Source of the DNA: Deltaproteobacteria bacterium RIFCSPLOWO2_12_FULL_60_16
GTDB lineage: Bacteria; Desulfobacterota; Binatia; UBA9968
Assembly: GCA_001798565.1 (NCBI GenBank)
Contig: MGSR01000071.1
Coordinates: 1 to 7,450, forward strand
Length of the DNA stretch: 7,450 nt
Direction of reading: 5' to 3'
The first letter of the stretch is position 1. Each line of letters begins with the position of its first letter. This document shows positions 1 to 5,652 of this stretch, in pieces. The translations under genes were made by a program, and so were the position numbers. Under the pieces are notes generated by a model. That model ran no database searches, was not told the DNA's origin, and saw nothing but the letters and a program-made list of their open reading frames with translations.

Positions 1-147
1 ACAGCTTTAGGCTGTACGCCATCAAAATAAAACTTCTTTTTAACAAAGCTAATTTATCAGAAAATCAGCGGAAACTAGCCCATTTTAATCCACAGCCGGG
101 AAAAAAGCAATGAACCAAGGTCGCAATCGAAAGCGCGGATTTTTTTA

Positions 148-176
148 TTGACTAAAAAATTTCCCGGCGTTAAGGT
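148..176 (+). promoter_or_regulatory. Candidate sigma70-type promoter for ssb
   Basis: TTGACT at 148-153 matches five of six bases of the -35 consensus. After exactly 17 bases comes TAAGGT at 171-176, which matches only three of six -10 bases. The surroundings are AT-rich. It would give an ssb leader of about 100 nt containing the inverted repeat at 208-261. This is inferred from sequence alone, and the -10 is weak. No LexA-type CTG-N10-CAG box was seen here. Confidence 0.35.
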
Positions 177-207
177 CAATCAGCAAAAGTACAGAGTCAT
201 GAGCAAT

Positions 208-261
208 GAGTTATGAGTAACGAGGGGCAATTTTAACTTCAATACTCGAAACTCAAAACTC
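208..261. repeat. Imperfect GAGT/ACTC inverted repeat in ssb leader
   Basis: The 17-base arm at 208-224 (GAGTTATGAGTAACGAG) pairs with the 17-base arm at 245-261 (CTCGAAACTCAAAACTC) at 14 of 17 positions, leaving a 20-base AT-rich loop. Each arm is itself built from GAGT units spaced about seven bases apart, and the array continues to the left (GAGTCATGAG at 194-203). It sits directly before the ssb ribosome binding site, so it could be a leader hairpin or a dispersed intergenic repeat. No function is assigned. Confidence 0.5.
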
Positions 262-284
262 TGAACTGTTTCGTTGGAGGTCTC

Positions 285-707
285 ATGTCCGTTAACAAAG
301 TGATTCTTATCGGCAATCTCGGCAAAGATCCTGAAGTGCGTTTTACCGCTAATGGCAAGGCCGTGGCGCGCTTCCCGATCGCCACGTCGGAGGTCTGGAC
401 CGACGGCGAGGGCAACCGGCAGGAGCGGACGGAATGGCACAACATCATCGTTTGGGGAAAGCAGGGCGAGACCTGCGGCCAGTATCTCGCCAAAGGCAGG
501 CAGGTCTTTGTCGAGGGAAGCATCCGCAGCCGCACCTACGACGACAAGAGCGGGAACAAGCGCTACATCACCGAAATCGTGGCCCAGAGAGTGAGATTCC
601 TGGGCGGTGGCGGCGGCACGCGCGCCGCCATGGAGCCGGAGGCCGAGCCTGCCGGAGAATCCGTCCCCGGCCAGGCCCCGCCCACGGACGACGACATCCC
701 ATTCTGA
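285..707 (+). CDS. ssb: Single-stranded DNA-binding protein
   Basis: This 140-aa protein coats single-stranded DNA during replication, recombination and repair in the cytoplasm, normally as a tetramer. Residues 1 to about 107 form the OB fold: the typical N-terminus ([20 protein letters not shown]), the TEWHNI segment with W51, W57 and the EGSIRSRTY strand. A short Gly/Pro/Glu-rich linker (about 108-134) leads to the acidic tip DDDIPF (135-140), the family's partner-docking motif, which is intact. The length is shorter than E. coli SSB (178 aa) because of the short linker but normal for many bacteria. The ATG at 285 has GGAGG four bases upstream. The next gene is convergent, so ssb appears to be transcribed alone. 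Its wording is not that of typical betaproteobacterial SSB, so it may be a second or acquired copy (inference). Confidence 0.96.
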   Translation: MSVNKVILIGNLGKDPEVRFTANGKAVARFPIATSEVWTDGEGNRQERTEWHNIIVWGKQGETCGQYLAKGRQVFVEGSIRSRTYDDKSGNKRYITEIVAQRVRFLGGGGGTRAAMEPEAEPAGESVPGQAPPTDDDIPF

Positions 708-761
708 CCCCTTAGTTGCGCCTTTATGTTGGGCTGGGATCGGAACGGCCTTTATCGCCTG

Positions 762-1301
762 TCAATCGGGAATCTTCAGCGCCACCCCAAGAGGCAATGC
801 ATTGTCGCCGATGCTCAAAGCCGTTCTCAGGTTTGATAACTCCCAGGATGAGACCGTCTCTTTGGAAACCCCTTCCTTTGCAGCGGCATCCGATGCGTCG
901 GCTTTGGTCAATTTGATGAGGTATTTTGCATTGCTCCCGTCACTCAGGGTTACAGAGAGGACCATCTCTTTGCCTTTTTCCGTAGGCATCGTTTGAAGCG
1001 CGGCAATTTTATTCCAGGCCGTCGCCCTGTTCACGGTGTCGAAATACATCCAGAAGTGGGACGCAATAAAGGCGATAAGCAACAACCAGGCATACTGGCC
1101 TACTCTTTTCTGCCTTTTCAACAACCGGGTCCTTTGTAGGTCGAAGAACCGACGGTAAGCGTGCCTTTCAGCTTCGAGCCTTTTAACGGGGTCTTGCTCG
1201 GGCGAACTCGCAGGTTGATCAAATGAAAGCCCGATACTGTTCAATATCATGCCCACGATCACCAACACTAATGGGATGGCAATCACTAGTAGAGGATTCA
1301 T
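762..1301 (-). CDS. Unnamed two-helix membrane protein, copy 1
   Basis: I do not recognise this 179-aa protein by name. Residues 3-25 form a hydrophobic helix right at the N-terminus (PLLVIAIPLVLVIVGMIL core). Residues 26-67 are polar and strongly basic towards the end (LLKRQKR). Residues 68-87 form a second helix. The remaining 90 or so residues are soluble, with a beta-rich part (VLSVTLSDGSNAKYLIK) and a conserved ending (ALSIGDNALPLGVALKI). By the positive-inside rule the basic linker is probably cytoplasmic and the C-terminal part periplasmic or external (inference). The start is supported by AAGGAG (complement of 1308-1313) six bases before the ATG. A close paralogue lies on the other strand at 5653-6246. 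It points away from the glycosyltransferase gene and converges on ssb. Confidence 0.82.
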   Translation of the reverse strand: MNPLLVIAIPLVLVIVGMILNSIGLSFDQPASSPEQDPVKRLEAERHAYRRFFDLQRTRLLKRQKRVGQYAWLLLIAFIASHFWMYFDTVNRATAWNKIAALQTMPTEKGKEMVLSVTLSDGSNAKYLIKLTKADASDAAAKEGVSKETVSSWELSNLRTALSIGDNALPLGVALKIPD

Positions 1302-1455
1302 AATGCTCTCCTTATTTCAGGCTCTTGATAGCCCTTGGATTTAGGAAGAGGGAGGGGGTCAGGGTCTGGGATCAATACGTTCGCGGGAAAAACCAGTGCC
1401 GAAGTCCTTGCCACCGTTGAATTTGCGGCCTGGCCTTCTTCCTCTTGCGCGCCAT

Positions 1456-1568
1456 GAGACGAAGGAATCGTCTCTATGAATGAACTCTATAAGATCACAG
1501 GCGTCCTGGCAAGGACTATTTTGACGATAGTGGGAAGGGGAAAGCGGCGCGAATTAATCGACGAGTGA
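1456..1568 (+). other. Hairpin followed by a possible 30-codon mini-ORF
   Basis: GAGACGA (1456-1462) pairs perfectly with TCGTCTC (1468-1474), leaving the loop AGGAA. One base after the stem is an ATG (1476) that opens a 30-codon frame ending with TGA at 1566-1568, reading MNELYKITGVLARTILTIVG followed by a charged tail. The purine-rich loop could act as a Shine-Dalgarno site. The frame is too short to judge as coding and I know no homologue. It could equally be a chance frame or the remnant of a larger gene. Confidence 0.15.
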
Positions 1569-1740
1569 GGTATCTTTATCCTAGCCGTCTGATATAGTAA
1601 TTAATAATGTAACGACTGGCGGCCCAACGTCCAAATAGCAAACACTCGGTCACAATCTTTTCCGAGTATCGCGGAGGCGGTCCCTAGGGTAACCGTCTCT
1701 TTGCGTTTATTGGCCGGGAAGTAGCCTATAGCGGCTGCCA

Positions 1741-1748
1741 GGAAGGAG
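1741..1748 (+). promoter_or_regulatory. Ribosome binding site deciding the glycosyltransferase start
   Basis: GGAAGGAG at 1741-1748 directly abuts an in-frame ATG at 1749, leaving no spacer, so that ATG is unlikely to be used. The next in-frame ATG at 1758 sits nine bases downstream, a normal distance, and is taken as the start. Confidence 0.75.
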
Positions 1749-1757
1749 ATGTTCGTC

Positions 1758-4046
1758 ATGGAACACAGTCCAACCAATTCAACGATCAACCGCATTGGGT
1801 TCATCGGCAACTACCTGCCGCGCCAGTGCGGCATCGCCACGTTCACCACCGACTTGTGTGAGGCCATCGCCGCCGAATACAGTGGCACAACGTGTATTGC
1901 CCTGCCCGTCAACGACATCGAAACCGGCTACGCCTATCCGGCGCGGGTTCGATTTGAGCTGACGGAGAAGGATATCGACTCCTATCTCCGCGCCGCCGAC
2001 TTCCTGCATACCAACAATGTAGATCTGGTCAGCCTGCAACACGAATATGGCATCTTCGGCGGGCGCGCGGGCAGCCACATCCTGGCCCTCTTACGTGAAT
2101 TGCGCATGCCCATCGTTACGACCTTGCACACGATTCTGCGCGAACCCGACCCGGACCAGCAACGGGTGTTGGAAGAGGTCGCGGCGCTGTCGGATCGCTT
2201 GGTCGTCATGAGCAAGCGCGGCGCGGAATTCTTGCAAGAGATCTATCATGTGCTGCCGGAGAAGATCGATCTGATCCCGCACGGCATTCCCGATGTGCCG
2301 TTTGTCGACCCGAGTTTTCACAAGGACCTGTTTGGAGTCGAAGGCAAAATCGTCCTGCTCAGCTTTGGCCTGCTGTCAGCGAACAAAGGGATCGAAAATG
2401 TCATCGCCGCCCTGCCCGCCATATTGGCGCGATATCCGAACGTGGTGTACATCATTGTCGGCGCGACCCATCCCCACGTCCTGCGGCTCGACGGCGAAAC
2501 CTATCGACTCTCCCTGCAATGGATGGCCCAAGAGAAAGGCGTGGAAGGTCAGGTGATCTTCTACAACCGATTCGTCAGTCCGGAGGAACTTGTTCAGTTC
2601 ATCGGCGCGGCGGACATCTACATCACCCCCTATCTCAATCCGGCGCAGATCGTCTCCGGCACACTGGCCTACACGCTGGGGGCGGGTAAGGCGGTGATTT
2701 CGACGCCCTATTGGTATGCCGAAGAGATGCTGGCCGAAGAGCGGGGCGCGCTGGTGCCGTTCCGCAATCCGGCGGCGTTGGCCGATCAGGTGATCGACCT
2801 GTTGGACAACGAGGCCAAGCGCCACGCCATGCGCAAACGCGCCTATCTGTGCGGGCGGACCATGGTCTGGCCGCAGGTGGCGCGGCGGTACATGGAGAGT
2901 TTTGAACGCGCCCGAGCCGAGCGCCGCCATTTCACCCCTCCCGGCCTCACAGCCAAAGCGCTACACAAACGTCCGGGCGAGCTACCGCCCCTCAAACTCG
3001 ATCACCTACGCCACATGGCGGACGAGACCGGGATGTTGCAACACGCCATTTTCACGGTGCCCAACTATCACGAGGGCTACAGCACCGACGACAACGCCCG
3101 CGCGCTGATGGTGAGCACTCTGCTGGAGGAACTCGGCAACGACGAGGCATTAGAATTCGCCTCCCGCTATCTCGCCTTTGTCTGGTATGCCTTCAATGCC
3201 GAGACCGGACGCTTTCGCAACTTTATGGATTACCAGCGCCACTGGCTGGAAGATAGCGGTTCCGATGATTGCCACGGCCGCGCCCTGTGCGCATTGGGCA
3301 CCGTGTTGGGCCGCTCCAACACGCCGGCGCTCCACAGTATGGCCGGCTGGTTGTTCGAGCGGGCGTTGCCGGCCATTCTTGGCACGACCAGCCCGCGGGC
3401 CTGGGGCTTCTCGCTCATCGGCCTCCACGAGTATCTACAGCGCTTTGCCGGCGACCGCATGGCAAGCCAGGTCCGGGAGGAATTGGCCGGGCGGCTGCTG
3501 ACGTTGTATCAACGCAATCGCTCGGACCAGTGGCGATGGTACGAAGAAGCGCTGACCTATTGCAACGCCGCGCTGCCTCATGCCTTGCTCCTCTGCGGCC
3601 AATCGATGCCGAATAAGGCCATGACCGAGGCGGGACTCGAATCGCTCAGTTGGCTCGCCGACTTGCAGCGCGCCGACGAGGCCGGGGGTCATTTTGTCCC
3701 CATCGGATCCAACGGCTTTTATCAGCGGGGCGGTAAGCGCGCCCGATTCGATCAGCAGCCGGTGGAGGCTCAAGCGATGGTGTCCGCCTGCCTCGAAGCA
3801 GCCGAGATCACGGGAGACACGCGCTGGCGCAAGGAAGCCCGACGGGCCTTCGAATGGTTCCTCGGGCGCAACGATCTGAACCTTCCCATCTACGACCCGA
3901 TGACAGGCGGTTGTCGAGACGGTCTGCACCCCGACCGCGCGAACGAAAATCAGGGCGCGGAGTCTACGCTGGCTTTTCTTCAAGCCTTGTTGGAGCTGCG
4001 CCTGTCAGAGAATGCCCTCCAATCGCTGGAGGCGCGTTCTGAATGA
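1758..4046 (+). CDS. GT4-type glycosyltransferase fused to alpha-helical toroid-like domain
   Basis: This 762-aa cytosolic enzyme probably transfers a sugar from an activated donor to an acceptor glycan. Residues about 10-390 form a GT-B glycosyltransferase: the GNYLPRQCGIATFTTDL opening, SLQHEYGIFGG near 92-102, HGIP at 175-178, the donor-domain strand and helix SFGLLSANKGIENVIAAL (K210), and TPYLNPAQIVSGTLAYTLGAGKAV near 290-313. The usual GT4 E-x7-E pair reads Q297 and Y305 here. Residues about 410-750 form a second, helix-rich part with YSTDDNARAL, DSGSDDCHGRAL, PRAWGFSLIGL and NENQGAESTLAF, resembling (alpha/alpha)6 toroid carbohydrate enzymes. The fusion explains a length about twice that of a plain GT4 enzyme. 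The gene overlaps the GH130 gene by four bases (ATGA), so the two are translationally coupled. Donor and acceptor cannot be read from sequence. Confidence 0.92.
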   Translation: MEHSPTNSTINRIGFIGNYLPRQCGIATFTTDLCEAIAAEYSGTTCIALPVNDIETGYAYPARVRFELTEKDIDSYLRAADFLHTNNVDLVSLQHEYGIFGGRAGSHILALLRELRMPIVTTLHTILREPDPDQQRVLEEVAALSDRLVVMSKRGAEFLQEIYHVLPEKIDLIPHGIPDVPFVDPSFHKDLFGVEGKIVLLSFGLLSANKGIENVIAALPAILARYPNVVYIIVGATHPHVLRLDGETYRLSLQWMAQEKGVEGQVIFYNRFVSPEELVQFIGAADIYITPYLNPAQIVSGTLAYTLGAGKAVISTPYWYAEEMLAEERGALVPFRNPAALADQVIDLLDNEAKRHAMRKRAYLCGRTMVWPQVARRYMESFERARAERRHFTPPGLTAKALHKRPGELPPLKLDHLRHMADETGMLQHAIFTVPNYHEGYSTDDNARALMVSTLLEELGNDEALEFASRYLAFVWYAFNAETGRFRNFMDYQRHWLEDSGSDDCHGRALCALGTVLGRSNTPALHSMAGWLFERALPAILGTTSPRAWGFSLIGLHEYLQRFAGDRMASQVREELAGRLLTLYQRNRSDQWRWYEEALTYCNAALPHALLLCGQSMPNKAMTEAGLESLSWLADLQRADEAGGHFVPIGSNGFYQRGGKRARFDQQPVEAQAMVSACLEAAEITGDTRWRKEARRAFEWFLGRNDLNLPIYDPMTGGCRDGLHPDRANENQGAESTLAFLQALLELRLSENALQSLEARSE

Positions 4047-4984
4047 GCAATCGACACCCCGAACTCTTTCGCCGTCATCAGCTCAATCCCATCTTGACCG
4101 TAGCCCATTGGCCCTATCCGGCCAATAGCGTGTTTAATCCCGGCGCCACGCTGCTGGCGGACGGCACCACCCTGCTGCTCTGCCGCGTGGAGGACCGGCG
4201 CGGCCATTCCCACTTTTGTGCTGCCCGCTCCGCCAATGGTGTGGATGGCTGGCAGATTGACCCCCAACCGACCCTGCTGCCCGACCCCGAACGCTTCCCG
4301 GAAGAAGTGTGGGGCATTGAAGACCCGCGCATTACCTACCTCCCCGAATTAAGCAAGTACGTCGTTGTTTATACCGCTTACTCGCGTGTCGGTCCCGGCG
4401 TGGCCCTGGCGCTCACGGAAGATTTCGACCGCTTCGAGCGCTATGGGATGATCATGCCGCCGGAAGATAAAGATGCGGCCCTGTTTCCCCATCGTATCGG
4501 CGGGCAGTGGGCTTTGATCCATCGCCCGGTCAGCGCTCCCGGCGCGCACATGTGGATGTCCTATTCGCCCGACCTCAGGCACTGGGGCAGCCACAAGCTG
4601 ATGCTGGAGGCCCGGCATGGCGGCTGGTGGGATGCGAATAAAATCGGCCTCTCGCCCCCGCCGATTGAAACTCCGCAGGGTTGGCTGGTGATTTACCATG
4701 GTGTGCGCCAGACCGCCGCGGGCTCGATTTACAGATTAGGATTGGCGCTGTTCGATTTGCGGTCGCCGGAGCGTTGCTTGAAGCGTAGCGACGAGTGGGT
4801 CTTCGGTCCTGAGGAACCGTACGAGCAGCGCGGAGACGTGGACAACGTGGTCTTTCCCTGCGGCACCACCATCGCCCCCGACGGCGACACCATCCGCCTC
4901 TATTACGGCGCGGCGGATACGAGCATCGCCCTGGCCACCGGCAGTATTCGCGCCATTCTCGAGTGGCTTGAAGAACATAAATAA
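4043..4984 (+). CDS. GH130 family glycoside phosphorylase or hydrolase
   Basis: This 313-aa protein fits the family's five-bladed propeller. GH130 enzymes phosphorolyse (some hydrolyse) beta-mannosidic bonds, releasing mannose 1-phosphate. Visible motifs in order are NPGATLL (32-38), CRVEDRRGHS (47-56), GIEDPRITYL (91-100) with D94 as the likely general acid, KDAALFPHR (143-151), GGWWDANKIG (193-202), WLVIYHGV (214-221), NVVFPCG (268-274) and YYGAAD (287-292). R151, K200 and H219 lie where phosphate-contacting basic residues are expected, which favours phosphorylase over hydrolase, tentatively. There is no signal peptide, so it acts in the cytoplasm. The start overlaps the previous stop as ATGA, with GGAGG at 4028-4032. 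Pairing with the GT4-toroid enzyme suggests joint handling of one oligosaccharide. Confidence 0.93.
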   Translation: MSNRHPELFRRHQLNPILTVAHWPYPANSVFNPGATLLADGTTLLLCRVEDRRGHSHFCAARSANGVDGWQIDPQPTLLPDPERFPEEVWGIEDPRITYLPELSKYVVVYTAYSRVGPGVALALTEDFDRFERYGMIMPPEDKDAALFPHRIGGQWALIHRPVSAPGAHMWMSYSPDLRHWGSHKLMLEARHGGWWDANKIGLSPPPIETPQGWLVIYHGVRQTAAGSIYRLGLALFDLRSPERCLKRSDEWVFGPEEPYEQRGDVDNVVFPCGTTIAPDGDTIRLYYGAADTSIALATGSIRAILEWLEEHK

Positions 4985-5068
4985 AGAAACCTCCGGCAAA
5001 GTTCTGAGCCCCGCCTCTTTTCAACGATGCTCTGACTAAGTCCTTGATATTTATGTTGTTTTCTCGAA

Positions 5069-5154
5069 TTAGTTAACCATATATAGTTAACTCCAATATG
5101 GTAATAGAATTTATCAAGATTTAACTTGACAAATTTAGTTAATTAAACTAACGT
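5069..5154 (+). promoter_or_regulatory. AT-rich promoter with repeated AGTTAA operator-like motifs
   Basis: TTGACA at 5126-5131 is a perfect -35 box. Seventeen bases later is TAACGT (5149-5154), a weak -10. The spacer and -10 are covered by the dyad TTAGTT (5135-5140), AATTA, AACTAA (5146-5151). Related motifs lie upstream: TTAGTTAAC at 5069-5077 and AGTTAAC at 5085-5091, starting 14 bases apart, plus TTAACT on the opposite sense at 5121-5126. The TTAG...CTAA layout resembles MarR/SlyA-type operators, but the half-site spacing differs and no such regulator is in the window. It probably drives the ABM gene and perhaps those after it. Confidence 0.55.
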
Positions 5155-5243
5155 GGCTACACTAACTGAAGTCATAGGGTTCCACTCCTCGGTTACCTGA
5201 AATTCTTCAAGTAAGCCCCTCCTAGCCAGCCCTCTAATCAGTC

Positions 5244-5258
5244 CAACCAAGGAGGTTG
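5244..5258 (+). promoter_or_regulatory. Ribosome binding site in a small hairpin
   Basis: AAGGAGG (5249-5255) lies six bases... upstream of the ATG at 5261 and is a near-perfect Shine-Dalgarno. CAACC (5244-5248) can pair with GGTTG (5254-5258), which puts AAGGA in the loop. Upstream, CCTCCT (5218-5223) is complementary to AGGAGG (5250-5255), an alternative pairing that would hide the site. Confidence 0.45.
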
Positions 5259-5260
5259 AA

Positions 5261-5578
5261 ATGCATACCCGTAACGTCAGTATGAAGCTCAAGGCCAACA
5301 GTGCGCCCGAGTTTACCCGCACTCTTGAGAAGGAGATTCTTCCCTTGCTGCGTAAGCAAAAGGGATTTAAGGACGAGATCAGCTTCGTCGCCCCGGAACG
5401 TAATGAGGCAGTGGCCATTAGTTTCTGGGATAAGCAGGAAAGCGCGGAAGCTTACAACCGCGAGAAGTATCCTGAGGTCTTGAAGGCCCTGTCGAAGGTG
5501 GTTGAAGGCACTCCGAGAGTGGAGAGCTTTGAGGTCGCGAACTCGACCTCCCACCAGATCGCTGCTAGCGCGGTCTAA
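5261..5578 (+). CDS. ABM-superfamily small protein
   Basis: This 105-aa soluble protein has the size and pattern of the antibiotic-biosynthesis-monooxygenase (ABM) type dimeric alpha/beta barrel: strand (TRNVSMKLK, about 3-11), helix (SAPEFTRTLEKEILPLLRKQ, 14-33), GFKDEISFV strand (35-43), EAVAISFWD strand (49-57), helix with ESAEAYNREKYPEVLKALSKV (60-80), and a last strand VESFEV. Proteins of this fold include small oxygenases, haem-degrading enzymes and many of unknown role, and no catalytic residue here settles which. A short polar tail (NSTSHQIAASAV) ends the protein. The strong ribosome binding site AAGGAGG supports the start. The AT-rich operator-like promoter upstream suggests tightly regulated expression, and a hairpin follows the gene. 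Confidence 0.82.
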   Translation: MHTRNVSMKLKANSAPEFTRTLEKEILPLLRKQKGFKDEISFVAPERNEAVAISFWDKQESAEAYNREKYPEVLKALSKVVEGTPRVESFEVANSTSHQIAASAV

Positions 5579-5593
5579 CCAGACAGACCTTCC

Positions 5594-5626
5594 GGCCCGG
5601 AGAGGGGCATGTTCCCTCTCCGGGTC
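5594..5626 (+). terminator. Strong hairpin after the ABM gene
   Basis: CCCGGAGAGGG (5596-5606) pairs perfectly with CCCTCTCCGGG (5614-5624) around a 7-base loop, and the stem can extend by two pairs (one G-T wobble) to 5594/5626. No T run follows on either strand, so it is not a textbook intrinsic terminator. It may end the ABM transcript with help, or protect the 3' end while allowing some read-through into the gene at 5653. Confidence 0.4.
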
Positions 5627-5652
5627 GTACTGATAAATAATAGGAGAAAATT

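Larger units (their letters stand above)
1..284. other. AT-rich region upstream of ssb
   Basis: No credible gene is present. The left edge holds a small perfect stem, ACAGC (1-5) with GCTGT (11-15) around a 5-base loop. A 9-bp inverted repeat pairs GCCGGGAAA (95-103) with TTTCCCGGC (160-168), and its right arm falls inside the spacer of the candidate ssb promoter. A run of seven T at 140-146 follows a very weak CGC/GCG stem and is not convincing as a terminator. The region then passes through the GAGT-type inverted repeat at 208-261 to the ssb ribosome binding site, GGAGG at 276-280. Confidence 0.6.
1302..1757. other. 456-bp intergenic region before the glycosyltransferase
   Basis: This gap lies between two divergent genes, so it should hold promoters in both directions, but no strong -35/-10 pair stands out. 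An AT-rich island at about 1569-1612 contains TATAGT (1593-1598) and is the best guess for a plus-strand promoter. An 11-bp perfect inverted repeat pairs AGTCCTTGCCA (1403-1413) with TGGCAAGGACT (1507-1517). Between its arms is a perfect 7-bp hairpin at 1456-1474. A palindrome CCCTAGGG sits at 1682-1689. The region ends with the strong ribosome binding site GGAAGGAG at 1741-1748. Confidence 0.6.

Noticed and set aside
1749..1757. ATG at 1749 as the glycosyltransferase start
   Set aside because: It directly abuts the Shine-Dalgarno GGAAGGAG, leaving no spacer. The in-frame ATG at 1758 has a normal nine-base spacing.
2376..3983. Long antisense open frames (about 180 codons) opposite the glycosyltransferase
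   Set aside because: They lie entirely opposite a well-supported gene in GC-rich sequence, have no recognisable domain and are explained as codon-bias shadows.
4985..5030. Possible intrinsic terminator after the GH130 gene (GGC...GCC then CTCTTTT)
   Set aside because: The stem is only three pairs and the T run is short.
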